From: Aquitalea magnusonii
GTDB taxonomy: Bacteria; Pseudomonadota; Gammaproteobacteria; Burkholderiales; Chromobacteriaceae
Direction of reading: 5' to 3'
Length of the DNA stretch: 64,000 bases
NCBI RefSeq assembly: GCF_002217795.2
Contig: NZ_AP018823.1
Span: forward strand, 1,984,001 to 2,048,000
In this document: piece after piece, positions 26,009-35,850 of the stretch
How positions within the stretch are numbered: position 1 is the stretch's first letter
Layout: each line of letters opens with the position of its first letter
The notes under the pieces: generated by a model
What the model was told of the DNA's origin: nothing
The model's input: the letters and a program-made list of their open reading frames with translations, nothing else
Database searches by the model: none
Program-made: the position numbers and the translations under genes

Positions 26009-27313
26009 TCAGCCCAGCCGCGCAATGCGCACGGCGGCAGTGTCGATATGCGCGCCCAATGCAGTAATGCAGGGGCGGAAGCTGGCAGAGAAAGCCGGAT
26101 GACTAAGCAGGCGGGCATGGTAGTCCTGTGCCAGGGCCAGGGCCTGCTGCCAGCAGGCCGCATCTACCTCTGCGCTCAGCACAGCGGGCGGCAGCGTGTC
26201 CACCAGCGCACCACCGCTGCGCGGGGCAAAGGCCATGGGCAGCATGTCGTAGGCCGGGGCCAGTTGGTAGGGGCGGCCATGCAGGCTGGTGAAGGACAGA
26301 TTGCCGCTGTGCATGTCGGTATTGCCAATCAGCGTGCCAAACGCCCATAACAAGGCGGCACCGGCATGGGACTGCGGCGTGACATGGCCTGCCGCCACCA
26401 GCCGCTGCACCACCACCGGCCACGGTGCATGGGCGGCGCCGACAAATTCGGCATCCAGCGCGCGCAAGGAAAACACCCCTACCCGCCCCAGCGTACCGAT
26501 GCGGTCAAAGCGGGGTACTTCCAGAAAGCGCTGCGCGCCACAATCCACCACGCTGCTGGCCACCCCCAGTACGGCAAGGGCAAGATGCTCGGCCAACAGC
26601 AGATCGCGCCAGCGCTGGCTGACCGGATTGTCATCGGCGGCGGAAAACTTCACCAGCACGTGGCCGTGTTCGCGGTAGGCGCAGAATTTGGGTTGCTCGC
26701 CACCGGCGGAGGAACCGGGCAGCTCGCCCGCACTGGCGGCACTGGCCAGGCGCGGGTAGTCGTGTTGCGGCCTGACTGCTTGCGGCAGCGGCATGGATAG
26801 AAAATGCTCACGGGCAGCGTCGCCTATCAGCAAATTGCCAATCACATCATGACCATGTGCCAGCAAGGCACGCAGCACTTCGGCATCACTCCAGTGTTCC
26901 GGATTGGCCGGCAGTTGCAGGCTGCCTGCATGGGCGGAGGCATAAGCCCGGCCCAGATAGCCCTGGGGCCGCATATCGTACAGCCACCATGGCAGCCCGT
27001 CGCTGTGCAGGGTGATGCCATCGGCCTGCTGCATGACAAAGCCTTGTGGCCGCACTGGCAGCAAGCGGCCCAGTTGGCGGATTTGCCCGGCGTCGCTGAC
27101 GCGGTACACCGGCACCGCCAGTGCGCTGCGAGTGCTGTCGAATAGCGCATAGTGAATAGCTGGCCCGGCACCCAGCCGCACCACCTCTTCGCCCAGGGCA
27201 GACAGCGCGCGCGATATCGTCGGCTGACTTAAGCCTGTTTTTTCAACAAGTTGCCTGGCGGTACAAAGCCCGGCAGCCAGTTGTTGGCGGATGGAATCTG
27301 CATGACGCGACAT
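26009..27313 (-). CDS. yjjJ: HipA-family kinase-like protein (YjjJ type)
   Basis: A 434-residue protein from the ATG at 27313 (MSRHADSIRQQL). It begins with a winged HTH (ARQLVEKTGLSQPTISRALSAL), followed by HipA N- and C-terminal domains. The kinase-like residues are visible in GEQPKFCAYRE, VLVKFSA and LIGNTDMHSGNLSF (catalytic-loop D/N). The N-terminal HTH fused to HipA is the YjjJ arrangement. HipA kinases phosphorylate GltX and slow growth. YjjJ has no separate HipB, and its own HTH may do that work. No antitoxin gene adjoins. Substrate and toxicity here are unknown. Confidence 0.85.
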   Translation of the reverse strand: MSRHADSIRQQLAAGLCTARQLVEKTGLSQPTISRALSALGEEVVRLGAGPAIHYALFDSTRSALAVPVYRVSDAGQIRQLGRLLPVRPQGFVMQQADGITLHSDGLPWWLYDMRPQGYLGRAYASAHAGSLQLPANPEHWSDAEVLRALLAHGHDVIGNLLIGDAAREHFLSMPLPQAVRPQHDYPRLASAASAGELPGSSAGGEQPKFCAYREHGHVLVKFSAADDNPVSQRWRDLLLAEHLALAVLGVASSVVDCGAQRFLEVPRFDRIGTLGRVGVFSLRALDAEFVGAAHAPWPVVVQRLVAAGHVTPQSHAGAALLWAFGTLIGNTDMHSGNLSFTSLHGRPYQLAPAYDMLPMAFAPRSGGALVDTLPPAVLSAEVDAACWQQALALAQDYHARLLSHPAFSASFRPCITALGAHIDTAAVRIARLG

Positions 27314-27441
27314 GATGTGAATTGAATTATGAATAGATAAATGAATAGCTATTCTAGACCTAATCCACACTGGCGTCACGCAGCCCCCTCTGCCGGCATC
27401 GCCAGCACAGGCCAGCCCGGCGGCCACCTTGCCCCGCTGCC

Positions 27442-28122
27442 TTATTCCGTCCGCCGCAGCAGCAAATCTTCATAGAAGGCCCCATAGGGCAAGACGGGAT
27501 GGCGAATCTGGATTTCCAGAATCCACAAGCCGGTGTCCGGACAGGCGGCAAAGTCGCCCAGCTTGCCCGCCTGATAAATGGCATGCGGGAAGTCGGACAC
27601 CCGATGGCCGCGCACTTCCAGATTCAGCTGCCAGCCCATGGCAGCGGCCTGCCGGGCCGCGTAATCATACAAGGCGGCTCCGGCACAGCCGGTGCGCTGC
27701 CACCAGTCACGCACCCGTTGCCACAGCGTCTGTGCCGCCAGCGCGCAGGCCCGCATCTGCTCATCATCGCCCACCACAAAGCTGGCACCGGCATCACCTT
27801 CGTGACCATCCCACACCACGCCAAGATCGATGAAATAGATATCGTTTTCCGCCAGCACAATCTCCGGCTTGCTTTGCTGGTGGAAGGTTTGCAGCGTATT
27901 GCACGCAAAGCGGATGACGATGCCGTGCCAGATCCGCTCCATTCCCATGGCCTCCAACGTGCGGCGCGCCACGGCCTTGGCTTGCCGCTCGGTCATGCCG
28001 GGACGGATCTGCGCGGCAATGCGGTGAATGGCGTCAAAGGTAAGATCGCGGGCTTGTTGCATCTTGGCCAGGGAAAACTGCGGGCCTACCGCTTGCGGAT
28101 GCGGGCTGTGGGTATGGGTCAT
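27442..28122 (-). CDS. M24-family metallopeptidase (Xaa-Pro/methionine aminopeptidase-like)
   Basis: A 226-residue 'pita-bread' fold protein starting at the ATG at 28122. Metal ligand motifs are present: FIDLGVVWDGHEGDAGASF supplies the two Asp, RGHRVSDFPHAIY the His, and LEIQIRHP the C-terminal Glu. The length fits a single catalytic domain without the N-terminal creatinase domain of PepP. It probably hydrolyses an N-terminal residue from peptides or is a creatinase-like variant. It is a single gene, divergent from the DUF333 lipoprotein gene. Confidence 0.85.
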   Translation of the reverse strand: MTHTHSPHPQAVGPQFSLAKMQQARDLTFDAIHRIAAQIRPGMTERQAKAVARRTLEAMGMERIWHGIVIRFACNTLQTFHQQSKPEIVLAENDIYFIDLGVVWDGHEGDAGASFVVGDDEQMRACALAAQTLWQRVRDWWQRTGCAGAALYDYAARQAAAMGWQLNLEVRGHRVSDFPHAIYQAGKLGDFAACPDTGLWILEIQIRHPVLPYGAFYEDLLLRRTE

Positions 28123-28271
28123 GGCAAAACCTGTGCGGGAGCAAACAAGAGAAACTAGCATCCCGGCGGCACCCGCCGGCATGACACAGGCGGCGGTTTC
28201 TGCCAGTTTTACGACCACACAAGCGGAAGCCGCCTTTATACTGCAACACCACGCCAACACTGCCATCTGCC

Positions 28272-28526
28272 ATGACACAGCGCACCACCACCTTGCTATT
28301 TGCCCTCTCGCTTGCTGCTGTACTGTCTGCCTGCACTACCGCACCGGCCAGCCCTGCCATGCCTGCAGTTGGGCTGGCCAATCCGGCGTCGCTGCATTGC
28401 CTGCAGCGCGGAGGCCAGCTACTGCCACGTCAGGACCAGACAGGTAATGAATACGCCATGTGCCGACTGCCAGACGGCCAACTGCTCGAAGAGTGGGCAC
28501 TGTTCCGCCAGGATAAGAACCACTAA
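28272..28526 (+). CDS. DUF333-family lipoprotein
   Basis: An 84-residue secreted protein. The signal peptide ends in the lipobox LSAC (cysteine about residue 21). The mature part is one DUF333 unit: GLANPASLHCLQRGGQLL...YAMCRLPDGQLLEEWALFR, with the paired cysteines and the closing eeWalfR. DUF333 proteins are small outer-membrane lipoproteins of unknown role, sometimes called hemolysin-like. Confidence 0.85.
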   Translation: MTQRTTTLLFALSLAAVLSACTTAPASPAMPAVGLANPASLHCLQRGGQLLPRQDQTGNEYAMCRLPDGQLLEEWALFRQDKNH

Positions 28527-28774
28527 CAAAAACCTGCTGCCGCCTTGCAGCACCTGGCCGCACTGCCGCCATGGCCGGCGGCAGTACCGCTTGCCCAGGG
28601 ATGCGGCGCGATTTTGTTAGCTGCAAAGGCAACTGCAGCCGCAATATCGCGCCGCATGTCATCCCATCCGCCGCCAATGCGTTAAGACAAGAGAGTATGG
28701 CCAACAGGCCATGCGTGACTGCGCCAAGGTTTGTCCTGGCGCACTTTACTTTCCCGCAACTGGATACTCTTACC

Positions 28775-29239
28775 ATGAAACGCATTCTGCTTTGCTGTCT
28801 TGCTAGCCTCGCCCTGTCTGCCTGTTCCAGCAACAAGGCACCGCAGGCTCCGGCCAGCACCCCGGTAGCCGCCGCACCGCAAGCCGCCCAGCCGGTGACA
28901 GACAGCGCAGCACTCGCCAAAGCCGCCCTCGACAAGAAGATTGATGCCAATATGGCCGCCAATCCGGCATTTGTACCGTTTGCCAACGACAGCCGAGAGC
29001 TGGATGAAGTGGGCAAGGGCCAGATTCTGCGCCAGATTGCCAGCTTCCAGTCCGACAAAAAGCTGATCGTGCGTGGCTACTGCCAGCGCGGCAGCACCAG
29101 CAACGCCCGCGCCGTGGCCCATGCCCGCGCCGTGGCCGTGAAGCAGTTCCTGGTGGCGTCCGGCGTGTCGGCCAAACACATCATCCTGCGCATCAATACC
29201 GACAAGCAGGCCCAGGGCGTACAGATTTCCGGCAAGTAA
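28775..29239 (+). CDS. OmpA-like lipoprotein
   Basis: A 154-residue protein from the ATG at 28775. The signal peptide MKRILLCCLASLALSAC ends in a lipobox. A Pro/Ala-rich linker follows, then an OmpA-C-type domain (residues about 65-150): FVPFANDSRELDEVGKGQIL, KLIVRGYCQRGSTSNARAVAHARAVAVKQFL, ILRINTDKQ. OmpA-like domains hold peptidoglycan, so it probably ties the outer membrane to the wall. The usual 'GhTD' segment is replaced by GYCQRGS, so binding may differ. Confidence 0.8.
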   Translation: MKRILLCCLASLALSACSSNKAPQAPASTPVAAAPQAAQPVTDSAALAKAALDKKIDANMAANPAFVPFANDSRELDEVGKGQILRQIASFQSDKKLIVRGYCQRGSTSNARAVAHARAVAVKQFLVASGVSAKHIILRINTDKQAQGVQISGK

Positions 29240-29305
29240 GCGCCCCATCCCTGCCAGCAGGCTGGCGCGAGCGGGCTTTGTTCTATATACTTGTCAGTCT
29301 TATCT

Positions 29306-29670
29306 GGGGGCGACCTGGTTTCGACGGGGGTTGCGAAGCAGATGAGGGCATACCGGGATTTCAGTCACCCCGTAAAACACTGAATTTTTTTAGTCGCAAA
29401 CGACGAAACTTACGCTCTAGCAGCCTAACGGCCGGCTAGACACTACAACGGTTCGCAGATGGGCCGGGGGCGTCAAAACCCTGTAGTGTCACTCTACATC
29501 TGCTAGTGCCTTTCCGGGTTACTTGGTCTGGTGCGAAACTTTAGGTAACTCGCCAAAGCTCAGCCTGTCCGTCGGCGTAGCGGAGGTTAAATCCAAATGA
29601 CACGACTAAGTATGTAGAACTCACTGTAGAGGACTTTCGGACGCGGGTTCGATTCCCGCCGCCTCCACCA
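29306..29670 (+). ncRNA. ssrA: Transfer-messenger RNA
   Basis: The RNA begins GGGGGCGACCTGG and ends GGTTCGATTCCCGCCGCC plus an encoded TCCACCA, the tRNA-Ala-like half. The resume codon is GCA at 29396 and the tag reads A-NDETYALAA, followed by TAA at 29426, which is the usual proteobacterial tag with the LAA degron. The pseudoknot region is between 29430 and 29600. It rescues stalled ribosomes with SmpB. A terminator follows at 29679. No duplicated 3' end was found nearby, so no island is inserted here in this window. Confidence 0.97.
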
Positions 29671-29678
29671 GAACCTCT

Positions 29679-29724
29679 AAAAGCCATTGATGATCAGTAT
29701 TTACTGATTCTCAATGGCTTTTTT
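29679..29724 (+). terminator. ssrA terminator
   Basis: AAAAGCCATTGA and TCAATGGCTTTT form the outer stem, with an inner TCAGTA/TACTGA pairing. It ends in TTTTTT and starts 9 bases after the tmRNA CCA. Confidence 0.85.
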
Positions 29725-29786
29725 CATGCCTTGTTAGCTAAGGGTGACACCCACGGACTGCCAGATGCTGCGGCAGTCCGTGTGGT

Positions 29787-31400
29787 TTACAGCGTGTAGG
29801 CTTGCAGGGTGGCGATTTGTTTTTCTGCCAGTTGTGCCAGATGGCTTGCCGTATCCGCCGTGGTTTGCGCGGCGGCATTGGCTTGTTCTGCCATCTGTGC
29901 GCTGCGCTCCACTTCCCCGGCAATATTGTCGCTGGCCACGCCCTGCTGGCTGATGGCCGCGCTGATTTCATCCACCAGATTGCCGGCAGCGGCCGAGGCG
30001 GTGCCGATTTGCTTGATGGCATGATCGGCCAGGTCTGCCCTGGCCACGCCACTGCTTACCCGTTGCTCTGCCGACTGCATCTGTTCAAAGGCTTGTTGCG
30101 CGCGGGTAATCATGGTGTCGATGGTTGTCGCGATTTCCTGTGTTGAACGCGCGGTACGCTCGGCCAGCTTGCGAACCTCATCTGCCACCACGGCAAAACC
30201 GCGCCCCTGTTCGCCGGCACGGGCGGCTTCGATGGCTGCGTTCAGTGCCAGCAGATTGGTCTGGTCGGCAATGTCGCGGATCACCATTACCACCATGCTG
30301 ACCTTGCCACTGTCGTCTTCCAGTGCGCGGATGCTGGCGGATGCGGTTTCTACCATAGTGGCAATCTCGCGAATGTCCGTGATGGTCTGCCCGACAATGT
30401 CCGAGCATTCGGCAAGCAACTGGCCGGCATTGCCGGACTGTGCATTGGCTTCCTGCGCACGGCTGGCAATGTGATTGATGCTGACGGTCATTTCTTCTAT
30501 GGTTGCCGCCATGCTTGCGGCTGCCTGGCTTTGCTCTGACGATGCGCAGGATACTTGTCCGGCGGTGTCGGACATCAGTGCCGAAGCCTGGGCAACCTGT
30601 TGCGCGCCTTGCAGGATGCTGCCCAGATTTGCCTGCAGCACGGCCAGCAGATGATTGAAGGCCTCGGCGGTGCAACCGATTTCATCCTGCTGCTGTACCT
30701 TGGCGCGCTGGGTGAAGTCCAGGGTGCGGCTGACCTCCAGCATGCTGCCTTGCATGCCCGCCAGGCCGCGGCGTATGGTGCGGAACAATTGCGCACCCAG
30801 CACGCCGGATGCGATGAGTGACAAGGCCATCAGGCCAATGGCCATTTGCATCGAGGCGCTGTAGCTGTCCTGGTTTTGCTGATCCAGGCTGTGTACCTGC
30901 TGAAAGATGTAGGCAACGTGCTCATTAAAGCGCTGCCCCAGCGCCGTGCTCATGGCGCGGGCATCCACCACCAGCGCACGGAATGCACCGTCGCGGTCGG
31001 TGGCACTCTGGCTGACCACGCGATCCCTTACCGTCCGGTAGCGCTCCAGGGCTTGCTGATCGGCAGCCAGCATCCGCATGTCGGCCTCGTCGCTGGCGTG
31101 GTGCGCGCGGTAGCCGGCCAGAAAGTCATCCAGCTTGCGATCATTGTCGAGCATGGCCTGCCTGGCGGCCTGGCGTATGGTTGTATCCGGTGCCACCAGA
31201 AACTTCAGGGTTGCCAGCCGCATTTCTGCCATGCTGTGCTGCGCCTCGGTAATGGCGGCAATGCTGGCCGTCGTATTGAGTGACACAAACCGGAAACGCT
31301 GCTGGGCTTGATGCAACTGCCAGAGTCCGTAAGAACCAACGAGCAGCATGGCCAGCAAGCCGACCGCCTGGGTCAGGATAATGCGGTGAGTGATTTGCAT
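29787..31400 (-). CDS. Methyl-accepting chemotaxis protein
   Basis: A 537-residue chemoreceptor from the ATG at 31400. Its first membrane helix is about 8-28 ([21 protein letters not shown]). The periplasmic four-helix-bundle (4HB_MCP-like) domain runs to about 185, where a second membrane helix follows ([22 protein letters not shown]). A HAMP domain comes next, then the signalling domain with the conserved hairpin tip [20 protein letters not shown] and VRKLAERT. The ligand is unknown. There is no C-terminal NWETF pentapeptide for CheR docking (it ends LQAYTL). Confidence 0.93.
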   Translation of the reverse strand: MQITHRIILTQAVGLLAMLLVGSYGLWQLHQAQQRFRFVSLNTTASIAAITEAQHSMAEMRLATLKFLVAPDTTIRQAARQAMLDNDRKLDDFLAGYRAHHASDEADMRMLAADQQALERYRTVRDRVVSQSATDRDGAFRALVVDARAMSTALGQRFNEHVAYIFQQVHSLDQQNQDSYSASMQMAIGLMALSLIASGVLGAQLFRTIRRGLAGMQGSMLEVSRTLDFTQRAKVQQQDEIGCTAEAFNHLLAVLQANLGSILQGAQQVAQASALMSDTAGQVSCASSEQSQAAASMAATIEEMTVSINHIASRAQEANAQSGNAGQLLAECSDIVGQTITDIREIATMVETASASIRALEDDSGKVSMVVMVIRDIADQTNLLALNAAIEAARAGEQGRGFAVVADEVRKLAERTARSTQEIATTIDTMITRAQQAFEQMQSAEQRVSSGVARADLADHAIKQIGTASAAAGNLVDEISAAISQQGVASDNIAGEVERSAQMAEQANAAAQTTADTASHLAQLAEKQIATLQAYTL

Positions 31401-31838
31401 AGTGTTCTCATAGGGATAAGTGCCTGTCACCCACCCGGAGCGCAATATCCATGCCAGGTAAATTTTAAAATAAACCCGTTGATTTTAAACCGTATTATTT
31501 ATGCCGCATGCCATGGCCCTACGGCATGCCGTAAACAAGTCCCAAGAAAATGGACGGATTTCCGTCATCCGGCACCGCGGTGACAGCAAGCCAGTAAAAG
31601 CAGCAAGGCTTGGGAGTGCGATGGGCAGCAAAGCTGGCAAGCCTGGCGCATGGGGCCAACAGCAACGGGTAAGTGTCAGGCGCTCAGGCGGCCAAGGTGG
31701 CCGGCAAGACAAGGCGGCAGCAGGAAGCGCCACCAGAGGGGGGGTGATGTAAACAGCGGAGCCGCCAGCAGCAGCGGCCCGAAAAGGCCGCGGGCCGGTT
31801 GGCAAGCGCATGGCCTGCCACCCGGCCCGCCGTCCTGA
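31401..31838. other. Intergenic region between chemoreceptor and mmuM
   Basis: About 440 bases. The part near 31400-31500 is AT-rich and likely holds the chemoreceptor promoter. The rest is GC-rich with no gene, repeat or RNA that I recognise. Confidence 0.5.
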
Positions 31839-32732
31839 CTAGCCCAGTTGTTGCGCCAGTCTGGCGATGTGTTCCGGCGTAATGCCGCAGCAGCCGCCCA
31901 CAATACCTGCCCCCTTGCCTACCCAGCGCTCGGCCCAGCCCAGGTAGTTTTGCGGTGTCAGGTCGGCACGGATTTCGTCCAGCGTGGCATTGGCCTTGGC
32001 ATCTTTCGGGGTGGGCGGGAAGGCATTGGCATACACGCCCAGTTGCAGGCTTTGGCCTTGTTCTTGCAGCACGGCATTGGCGGCATCCAGCGCCGCTTCC
32101 ATCACCTCGGGCTGGCTGCAGTTGAACAGCACGGCAGCCGCGCCCAGCTTGATGGCTTCGGCCACGGCCGCGCTGACGGTTTCGCCGGAGCGCAGCCGTG
32201 CCACGCTGTCGACATCTTCATCCTGCAGGGTGAAGGACAGCCACAGCGGCTTATCCTGCTCGCCCAATGCCTGACGCACGGCGCGCACCTCGGCCAGCGA
32301 GCTTTGGGTTTCGGCCAGCCATACGTCCACATGCGGCGCAAGCCCGGCAATCAGCACCCGGTGAATGGCCAGTGAATCCGCCTCGTTGAACAGGTCGGGG
32401 CGATAGGAACCCAGCGCCGGCGGCAGCGAACCTGCCACCAGTACCGCATGCGCGGCCTTGTTCGCGCTGCGGCGGGCCAGCTCACCCGCCAATGCGGCCA
32501 GACGCTCGCCGTGCTGCTCGAAACGCTGCTGGCCGATGTGAAACGGCACCACGGCGTAGCTGTTGGTGGTAATCACGCGGGCTCCGGCATTGACGAAGGC
32601 ATCATGTGCCTGCTCGACAAAATGCGGACCTTCCAGCAGCGCCAGTGCCGACCATTCCGGCTGCTGGAACGGCGCACCAATGCGTTTGAGTTCGCGGCCC
32701 ATGCCGCCATCGAGAATCAGGGTTTGGCTCAT
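31839..32732 (-). CDS. mmuM: Homocysteine S-methyltransferase
   Basis: A 297-residue Zn-dependent methyltransferase of the BHMT/MmuM family. It opens LILDGGMGRELKRIG. The zinc-binding cysteines are in LFNCSQPE (about residue 203) and in GGCCG near the end (about residues 276-277). It makes methionine from homocysteine using S-methylmethionine or SAM as methyl donor in the cytoplasm. It faces away from the amino-acid ABC genes at 32882, which may import a sulfur amino acid, but no mmuP permease adjoins. Confidence 0.92.
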   Translation of the reverse strand: MSQTLILDGGMGRELKRIGAPFQQPEWSALALLEGPHFVEQAHDAFVNAGARVITTNSYAVVPFHIGQQRFEQHGERLAALAGELARRSANKAAHAVLVAGSLPPALGSYRPDLFNEADSLAIHRVLIAGLAPHVDVWLAETQSSLAEVRAVRQALGEQDKPLWLSFTLQDEDVDSVARLRSGETVSAAVAEAIKLGAAAVLFNCSQPEVMEAALDAANAVLQEQGQSLQLGVYANAFPPTPKDAKANATLDEIRADLTPQNYLGWAERWVGKGAGIVGGCCGITPEHIARLAQQLG

Positions 32733-32881
32733 ATGCTTATCCAGGCAATTCAGCGCGATCAGCAGCGCCTGCGGCGTGCATGATGCGTGAAAATGTTATA
32801 TATTTATACGCAAACAAATTGGTAATTATTATAATAGTTTGATATATAGATTAACACCCAAACAGCATTCAGACCATAAAA

Positions 32882-33712
32882 ATGTTCCAAAGACAAACCA
32901 AGATCACCAAGACGCTGACCGCCCTTGCCCTGCTGGCCGCCAGCCAGAGCCATGCCGGTGCCACCCTGGACCACGTGCAGAAAAGCGGCGTACTGCGCGG
33001 CGTGCTGCTGGAAAGCTACCCGCCCTACTCCTTCCTTAACAGCAAAAACCAGTTGGATGGCTTTGATGTGGATGTGGCCAAGGCCGTGGCGAAAAAGCTG
33101 GGCGTCAAGCTGAAACTGGACACCCCGTCCTGGGAAGTGATTGCCGCCGGCAAATGGGGCGCGCGTTGGGATATCTGCATCTGCTCGATGACGCCCAACA
33201 AGGAAAGAGCCCAGGTACTGGACTTCCCGGTGTTCTACTACAACTCGCCGGCAGTACTGATTGCCAATGTGGCTGACAAGAAAACCCGCAGCATCAAGGA
33301 CCTGGAGGGCAAGAAGATTGCCGTACAGCAAGGCTCCTCCTATGAAAGCTATCTGCAGAAGAAGCTGATCATTGAAGCGCCGAATGCCGTGCAGCCGGCC
33401 TACCCCTTCAACAAGGTGGTGATTGCGCCGTATGACAACGAGGAACTGGCCTACCAGGACCTGGCGCTGGGCGCGGGCAAGCGCGTGGATGCGGTGATTT
33501 CCAACCTGGTGACCGCGCGTGAACGCATCAGCAAGACCGGCAAGTTCCGCATTGTGGGCAGCCCGCTGTACCAGGAACCCAACTGGGTGGCCGTGGACAA
33601 GGGCGATGCGCAATGGAATGCCCGCGTCAAACAAATCATTACCGAGCTGAAGAAAGACGGCACGCTCAGCGCCATTTCCAAAAAATGGATTGGCAGCGAT
33701 ATCACCAACTAA
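32882..33712 (+). CDS. Polar amino-acid ABC transporter substrate-binding protein
   Basis: A 276-residue periplasmic protein with a signal peptide to about residue 25 (ALALLAASQSHAGA). The SBP_bac_3 fold is marked by KSGVLRGVLLESYPPYSFLN...LDGFDVDVAKAVAKKLGVKLKLD, with the ligand-site pattern WGARWDICICSMTPNKERA. The partner permease follows across a terminator-like hairpin. No ATPase gene is present, so it must borrow one. The cargo is probably an amino acid; the neighbourhood suggests a sulfur amino acid, which is inference. The upstream 100 bases are very AT-rich. Confidence 0.88.
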   Translation: MFQRQTKITKTLTALALLAASQSHAGATLDHVQKSGVLRGVLLESYPPYSFLNSKNQLDGFDVDVAKAVAKKLGVKLKLDTPSWEVIAAGKWGARWDICICSMTPNKERAQVLDFPVFYYNSPAVLIANVADKKTRSIKDLEGKKIAVQQGSSYESYLQKKLIIEAPNAVQPAYPFNKVVIAPYDNEELAYQDLALGAGKRVDAVISNLVTARERISKTGKFRIVGSPLYQEPNWVAVDKGDAQWNARVKQIITELKKDGTLSAISKKWIGSDITN

Positions 33713-33717
33713 GAACC

Positions 33718-33749
33718 AGCCCCGTGGCGGCATGCAGCCGTCCGGGGCT
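33718..33749 (+). terminator. Hairpin between SBP and permease genes
   Basis: AGCCCCG...CGGGGCT with an inner GGC/GCC pairing lies 6 bases after the SBP stop, followed by TTCTGCTTTTG. It is probably a partial terminator or mRNA-stabilising hairpin that gives more binding protein than permease. Confidence 0.55.
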
Positions 33750-33772
33750 TTCTGCTTTTGTCTGTCCGCATC

Positions 33773-34549
33773 ATGAAACTGGAAAATCGATTCAGGCTGC
33801 AAGTCGGCCTGGTCATGTTGTGTCTGCTGGGCGGCTTTGTCTGGTTCGTCAATGCCTTTGAACTGGACTACCACTTTGCCCTGAGCAAGCTGCCCCTGCT
33901 GGCCGGGCTGGAATTAAGCCCGGAAGGCTTTATCCAGGGCATTCCGCTTACCCTGTTGCTCTGCCTGCTGTCCACCGTGCTGGCGGTGATGATTGGCATG
34001 CTGTCTGCGCTGGGCCGCTTGTCGCAAAACCCGCTGCTGTACGGCCTGGCCACCTTTTACAATTCCTTCTTCAAGGGTACGCCGCTCCTGGTGCAGATCC
34101 TGCTGATCTACCTGGGCCTGCCGCAGCTGGGAGTCGTACCCACCGCCATTCCGTCCGGTGTGGCCGCGCTGGCGCTGTGCTATGGCGCTTACCTGAGCGA
34201 AGTATTCCGCTCCGCCATTCTGTCCATCCACCGTGGTCAGTGGGATGCCGGCAAGGCACTGGGGCTCAAGCCGCAGGCCATCATGCGCCACATCATTTTG
34301 CCGCAGGCAATGAAAGTGGCGGTGCCACCCACCTTCAGCATGTTCATTTCCATGTTGAAGGACTCCTCGCTGGTGTCGGTGATGGGCCTGTGGGAGCTGA
34401 TGTTCCTGGCGCAAAGCTATGGCCGTTCGGCTTACCGCTATATGGAGATGCTGCTCACCGCGGCCATCCTGTACTGGCTGCTGTCCATCGTGCTGGAACT
34501 GTTCCAGCACCGGCTGGAAGTCAGGCTGTCCGCATCCAGCCGCCGCTGA
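33773..34549 (+). CDS. Amino-acid ABC transporter permease
   Basis: A 258-residue inner-membrane protein (MKLENRFRLQ) of the HisMQ/GlnP group. About five to six membrane helices are visible. The EAA loop is GAYLSEVFRSAILSIHRGQWDAGKALG, and FFKGTPLLVQILLIYLGLP is also typical. It forms a homo- or heterodimer channel fed by the SBP at 32882. Start: ATG at 33773; an in-frame TTG lies upstream at 33758. No ATPase adjoins. Confidence 0.9.
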   Translation: MKLENRFRLQVGLVMLCLLGGFVWFVNAFELDYHFALSKLPLLAGLELSPEGFIQGIPLTLLLCLLSTVLAVMIGMLSALGRLSQNPLLYGLATFYNSFFKGTPLLVQILLIYLGLPQLGVVPTAIPSGVAALALCYGAYLSEVFRSAILSIHRGQWDAGKALGLKPQAIMRHIILPQAMKVAVPPTFSMFISMLKDSSLVSVMGLWELMFLAQSYGRSAYRYMEMLLTAAILYWLLSIVLELFQHRLEVRLSASSRR

Positions 34550-34558
34550 ACACCCACC

Positions 34559-35308
34559 TCACAGCCGTCCGCCCCTGCCCTGCAGTGAGCGGACCACCCA
34601 AGCGGCTGCCAGCATGGCGATCAGCAGCAATACGGCGCTGTTTGCGGGCAGCGCGGAATAACGCCCTCCTAGCACGCCGCGCAGCAAGTCCACCGCGTAC
34701 GCGGCTGGATTCAGCCTGGCCAGCCCTTGCAGCCAGGCTGGTGCCAGTTCCAGCGGGTACAAGGCCCCGGACAACAAGAACATCGGCAGGGTGAGCGTGT
34801 TGGATACCACCGGAAACACCATCACAGAACGGAAAGGCAGCGCCATCACCAGCGCCAGTGCCGAAAAAACCAGCGCGCACAAGCACATGGCCAGCAGGAA
34901 AGACAGCAGCGACAGCGGCGAAAAAGCCAGCCCCAACACCGGGGCAAACGGCAGCAGCAATACCGATTGCACCAGCGCCACAACGGTACAGGACAGGATT
35001 CTGGCCAGCGCCAGCGTGCTGCGCGGCAAGGGAGAAACCAGCAGCGCCCTGAACACTCCCACCTGACGGTCATGCACCACGCCCACCGCTGCCGATGCGG
35101 CGGCAAACATCAGCGACATGGCCACGATGCCCGGATAGATATAAGCCTGATAACGGCTGTCCAGCGCATAGGTGCCACCAGCAAGACCGGCCCCCAGAAT
35201 AAACAGATACATCAGCGGCTGCGCCAGGCTTAGCAGGATGCGCAGTGGATTGAGCCAGTAGCGCTTGAGTTCCAGCCAGATCAGCAGCAACAGCGTTTGC
35301 GGCAGCAT
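34559..35308 (-). CDS. ABC-2 type exporter permease
   Basis: A 249-residue inner-membrane protein with six membrane segments in the ABC2_membrane arrangement (MYLFILGAGLAGG, FAAASAAVGVVHDRQVGVFRALLVSPL, FPVVSNTLTLPMFLLSGALYPLELAP). The NodJ/DrrB-like motif around 'RALLVSPLPRSTLALAR' is present. The start ATG at 35308 shares a base with the stop of the upstream ATPase remnant (TGATG). Because that ATPase lacks its nucleotide-binding loop, this permease is probably no longer functional unless another ATPase serves it. Confidence 0.8.
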   Translation of the reverse strand: MLPQTLLLLIWLELKRYWLNPLRILLSLAQPLMYLFILGAGLAGGTYALDSRYQAYIYPGIVAMSLMFAAASAAVGVVHDRQVGVFRALLVSPLPRSTLALARILSCTVVALVQSVLLLPFAPVLGLAFSPLSLLSFLLAMCLCALVFSALALVMALPFRSVMVFPVVSNTLTLPMFLLSGALYPLELAPAWLQGLARLNPAAYAVDLLRGVLGGRYSALPANSAVLLLIAMLAAAWVVRSLQGRGGRL

Positions 35309-35850
35309 CAGCGCGCTCCCGCCGTGGCAGCCGCAATGGGCTGCAGCCGGCCATCCACCAGCCGGATGCACTGCTCTGCCGCCGCGGCTTCTTCTGGCCG
35401 ATGGGTGCTGAACAACACCGTCACCCCCTGTTGACGCAGCCCGGCGATCTGTTGCCAGAATGCCCGGCTGGCAGCCTCATCCAGCCCCTGGGTAGGCTCA
35501 TCCAGCAGCAGCAGGCGCGGTGCGGCCAGGCTGGCCCGCATCAGTTCCAGTTGCCGACGCTGACCACCGGACAGACTTTCCACCCTGCGCCCGGCCATCG
35601 GCTCCCAGCCGCAGGCCGCCAGTTGCGCCGCGCAGCGGCTGCGGGCGGCGGCACCGGCAAAACCATAGCAACAGGCAATCAGCAGCAGGTTGTCCCACAC
35701 CGACAAGCGCGGCTCCAGCGCGCCATCCTGAAACACCACGCCCAACTGGCGGCGGATGTCAGCCGCCTGGCGGCGTGCATCCAAACCCAGAATATGGACA
35801 CTGCCCTGATCGGGCTGCAGCATGGTGGCCACTACGGCCAGCAAGGTGCT
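35308..35850 (-). pseudogene. ABC-2 exporter ATPase, 5'-truncated inside Walker A
   Basis: The reading keeps the Q-loop VVFQDG, signature LSGGQRRQLEL, Walker B LLLLDEPTQGLD and H-loop STH, so it was an ABC exporter ATPase. Upstream, the frame reads ...STLLAVVATMLQPDQG, that is, it begins with the last residues of a Walker A (G-K-S-T). It then meets unrelated sequence and a TAG stop near 35863. About 40-45 residues including the A-loop and P-loop glycines are missing, so ATP binding is lost. A TTG at 35844 could start a product but not a working one. Confidence 0.8.

Noticed and set aside
25736..26350. Plus-strand frame across the end of the BRO-N-like gene and yjjJ
   Set aside because: It overlaps two supported genes in other frames and is low-complexity.
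29306..29670. Genomic-island attachment site at ssrA
   Set aside because: tmRNA 3' ends are common integration sites, but no second copy of the 3' end and no integrase gene were seen nearby; core genes follow directly.
32730..32741. GCTTATC near the mmuM start as a third sulfur operator
   Set aside because: It is only a single half-site with no partner and lies in the leader right at the start codon, so chance is the better explanation.
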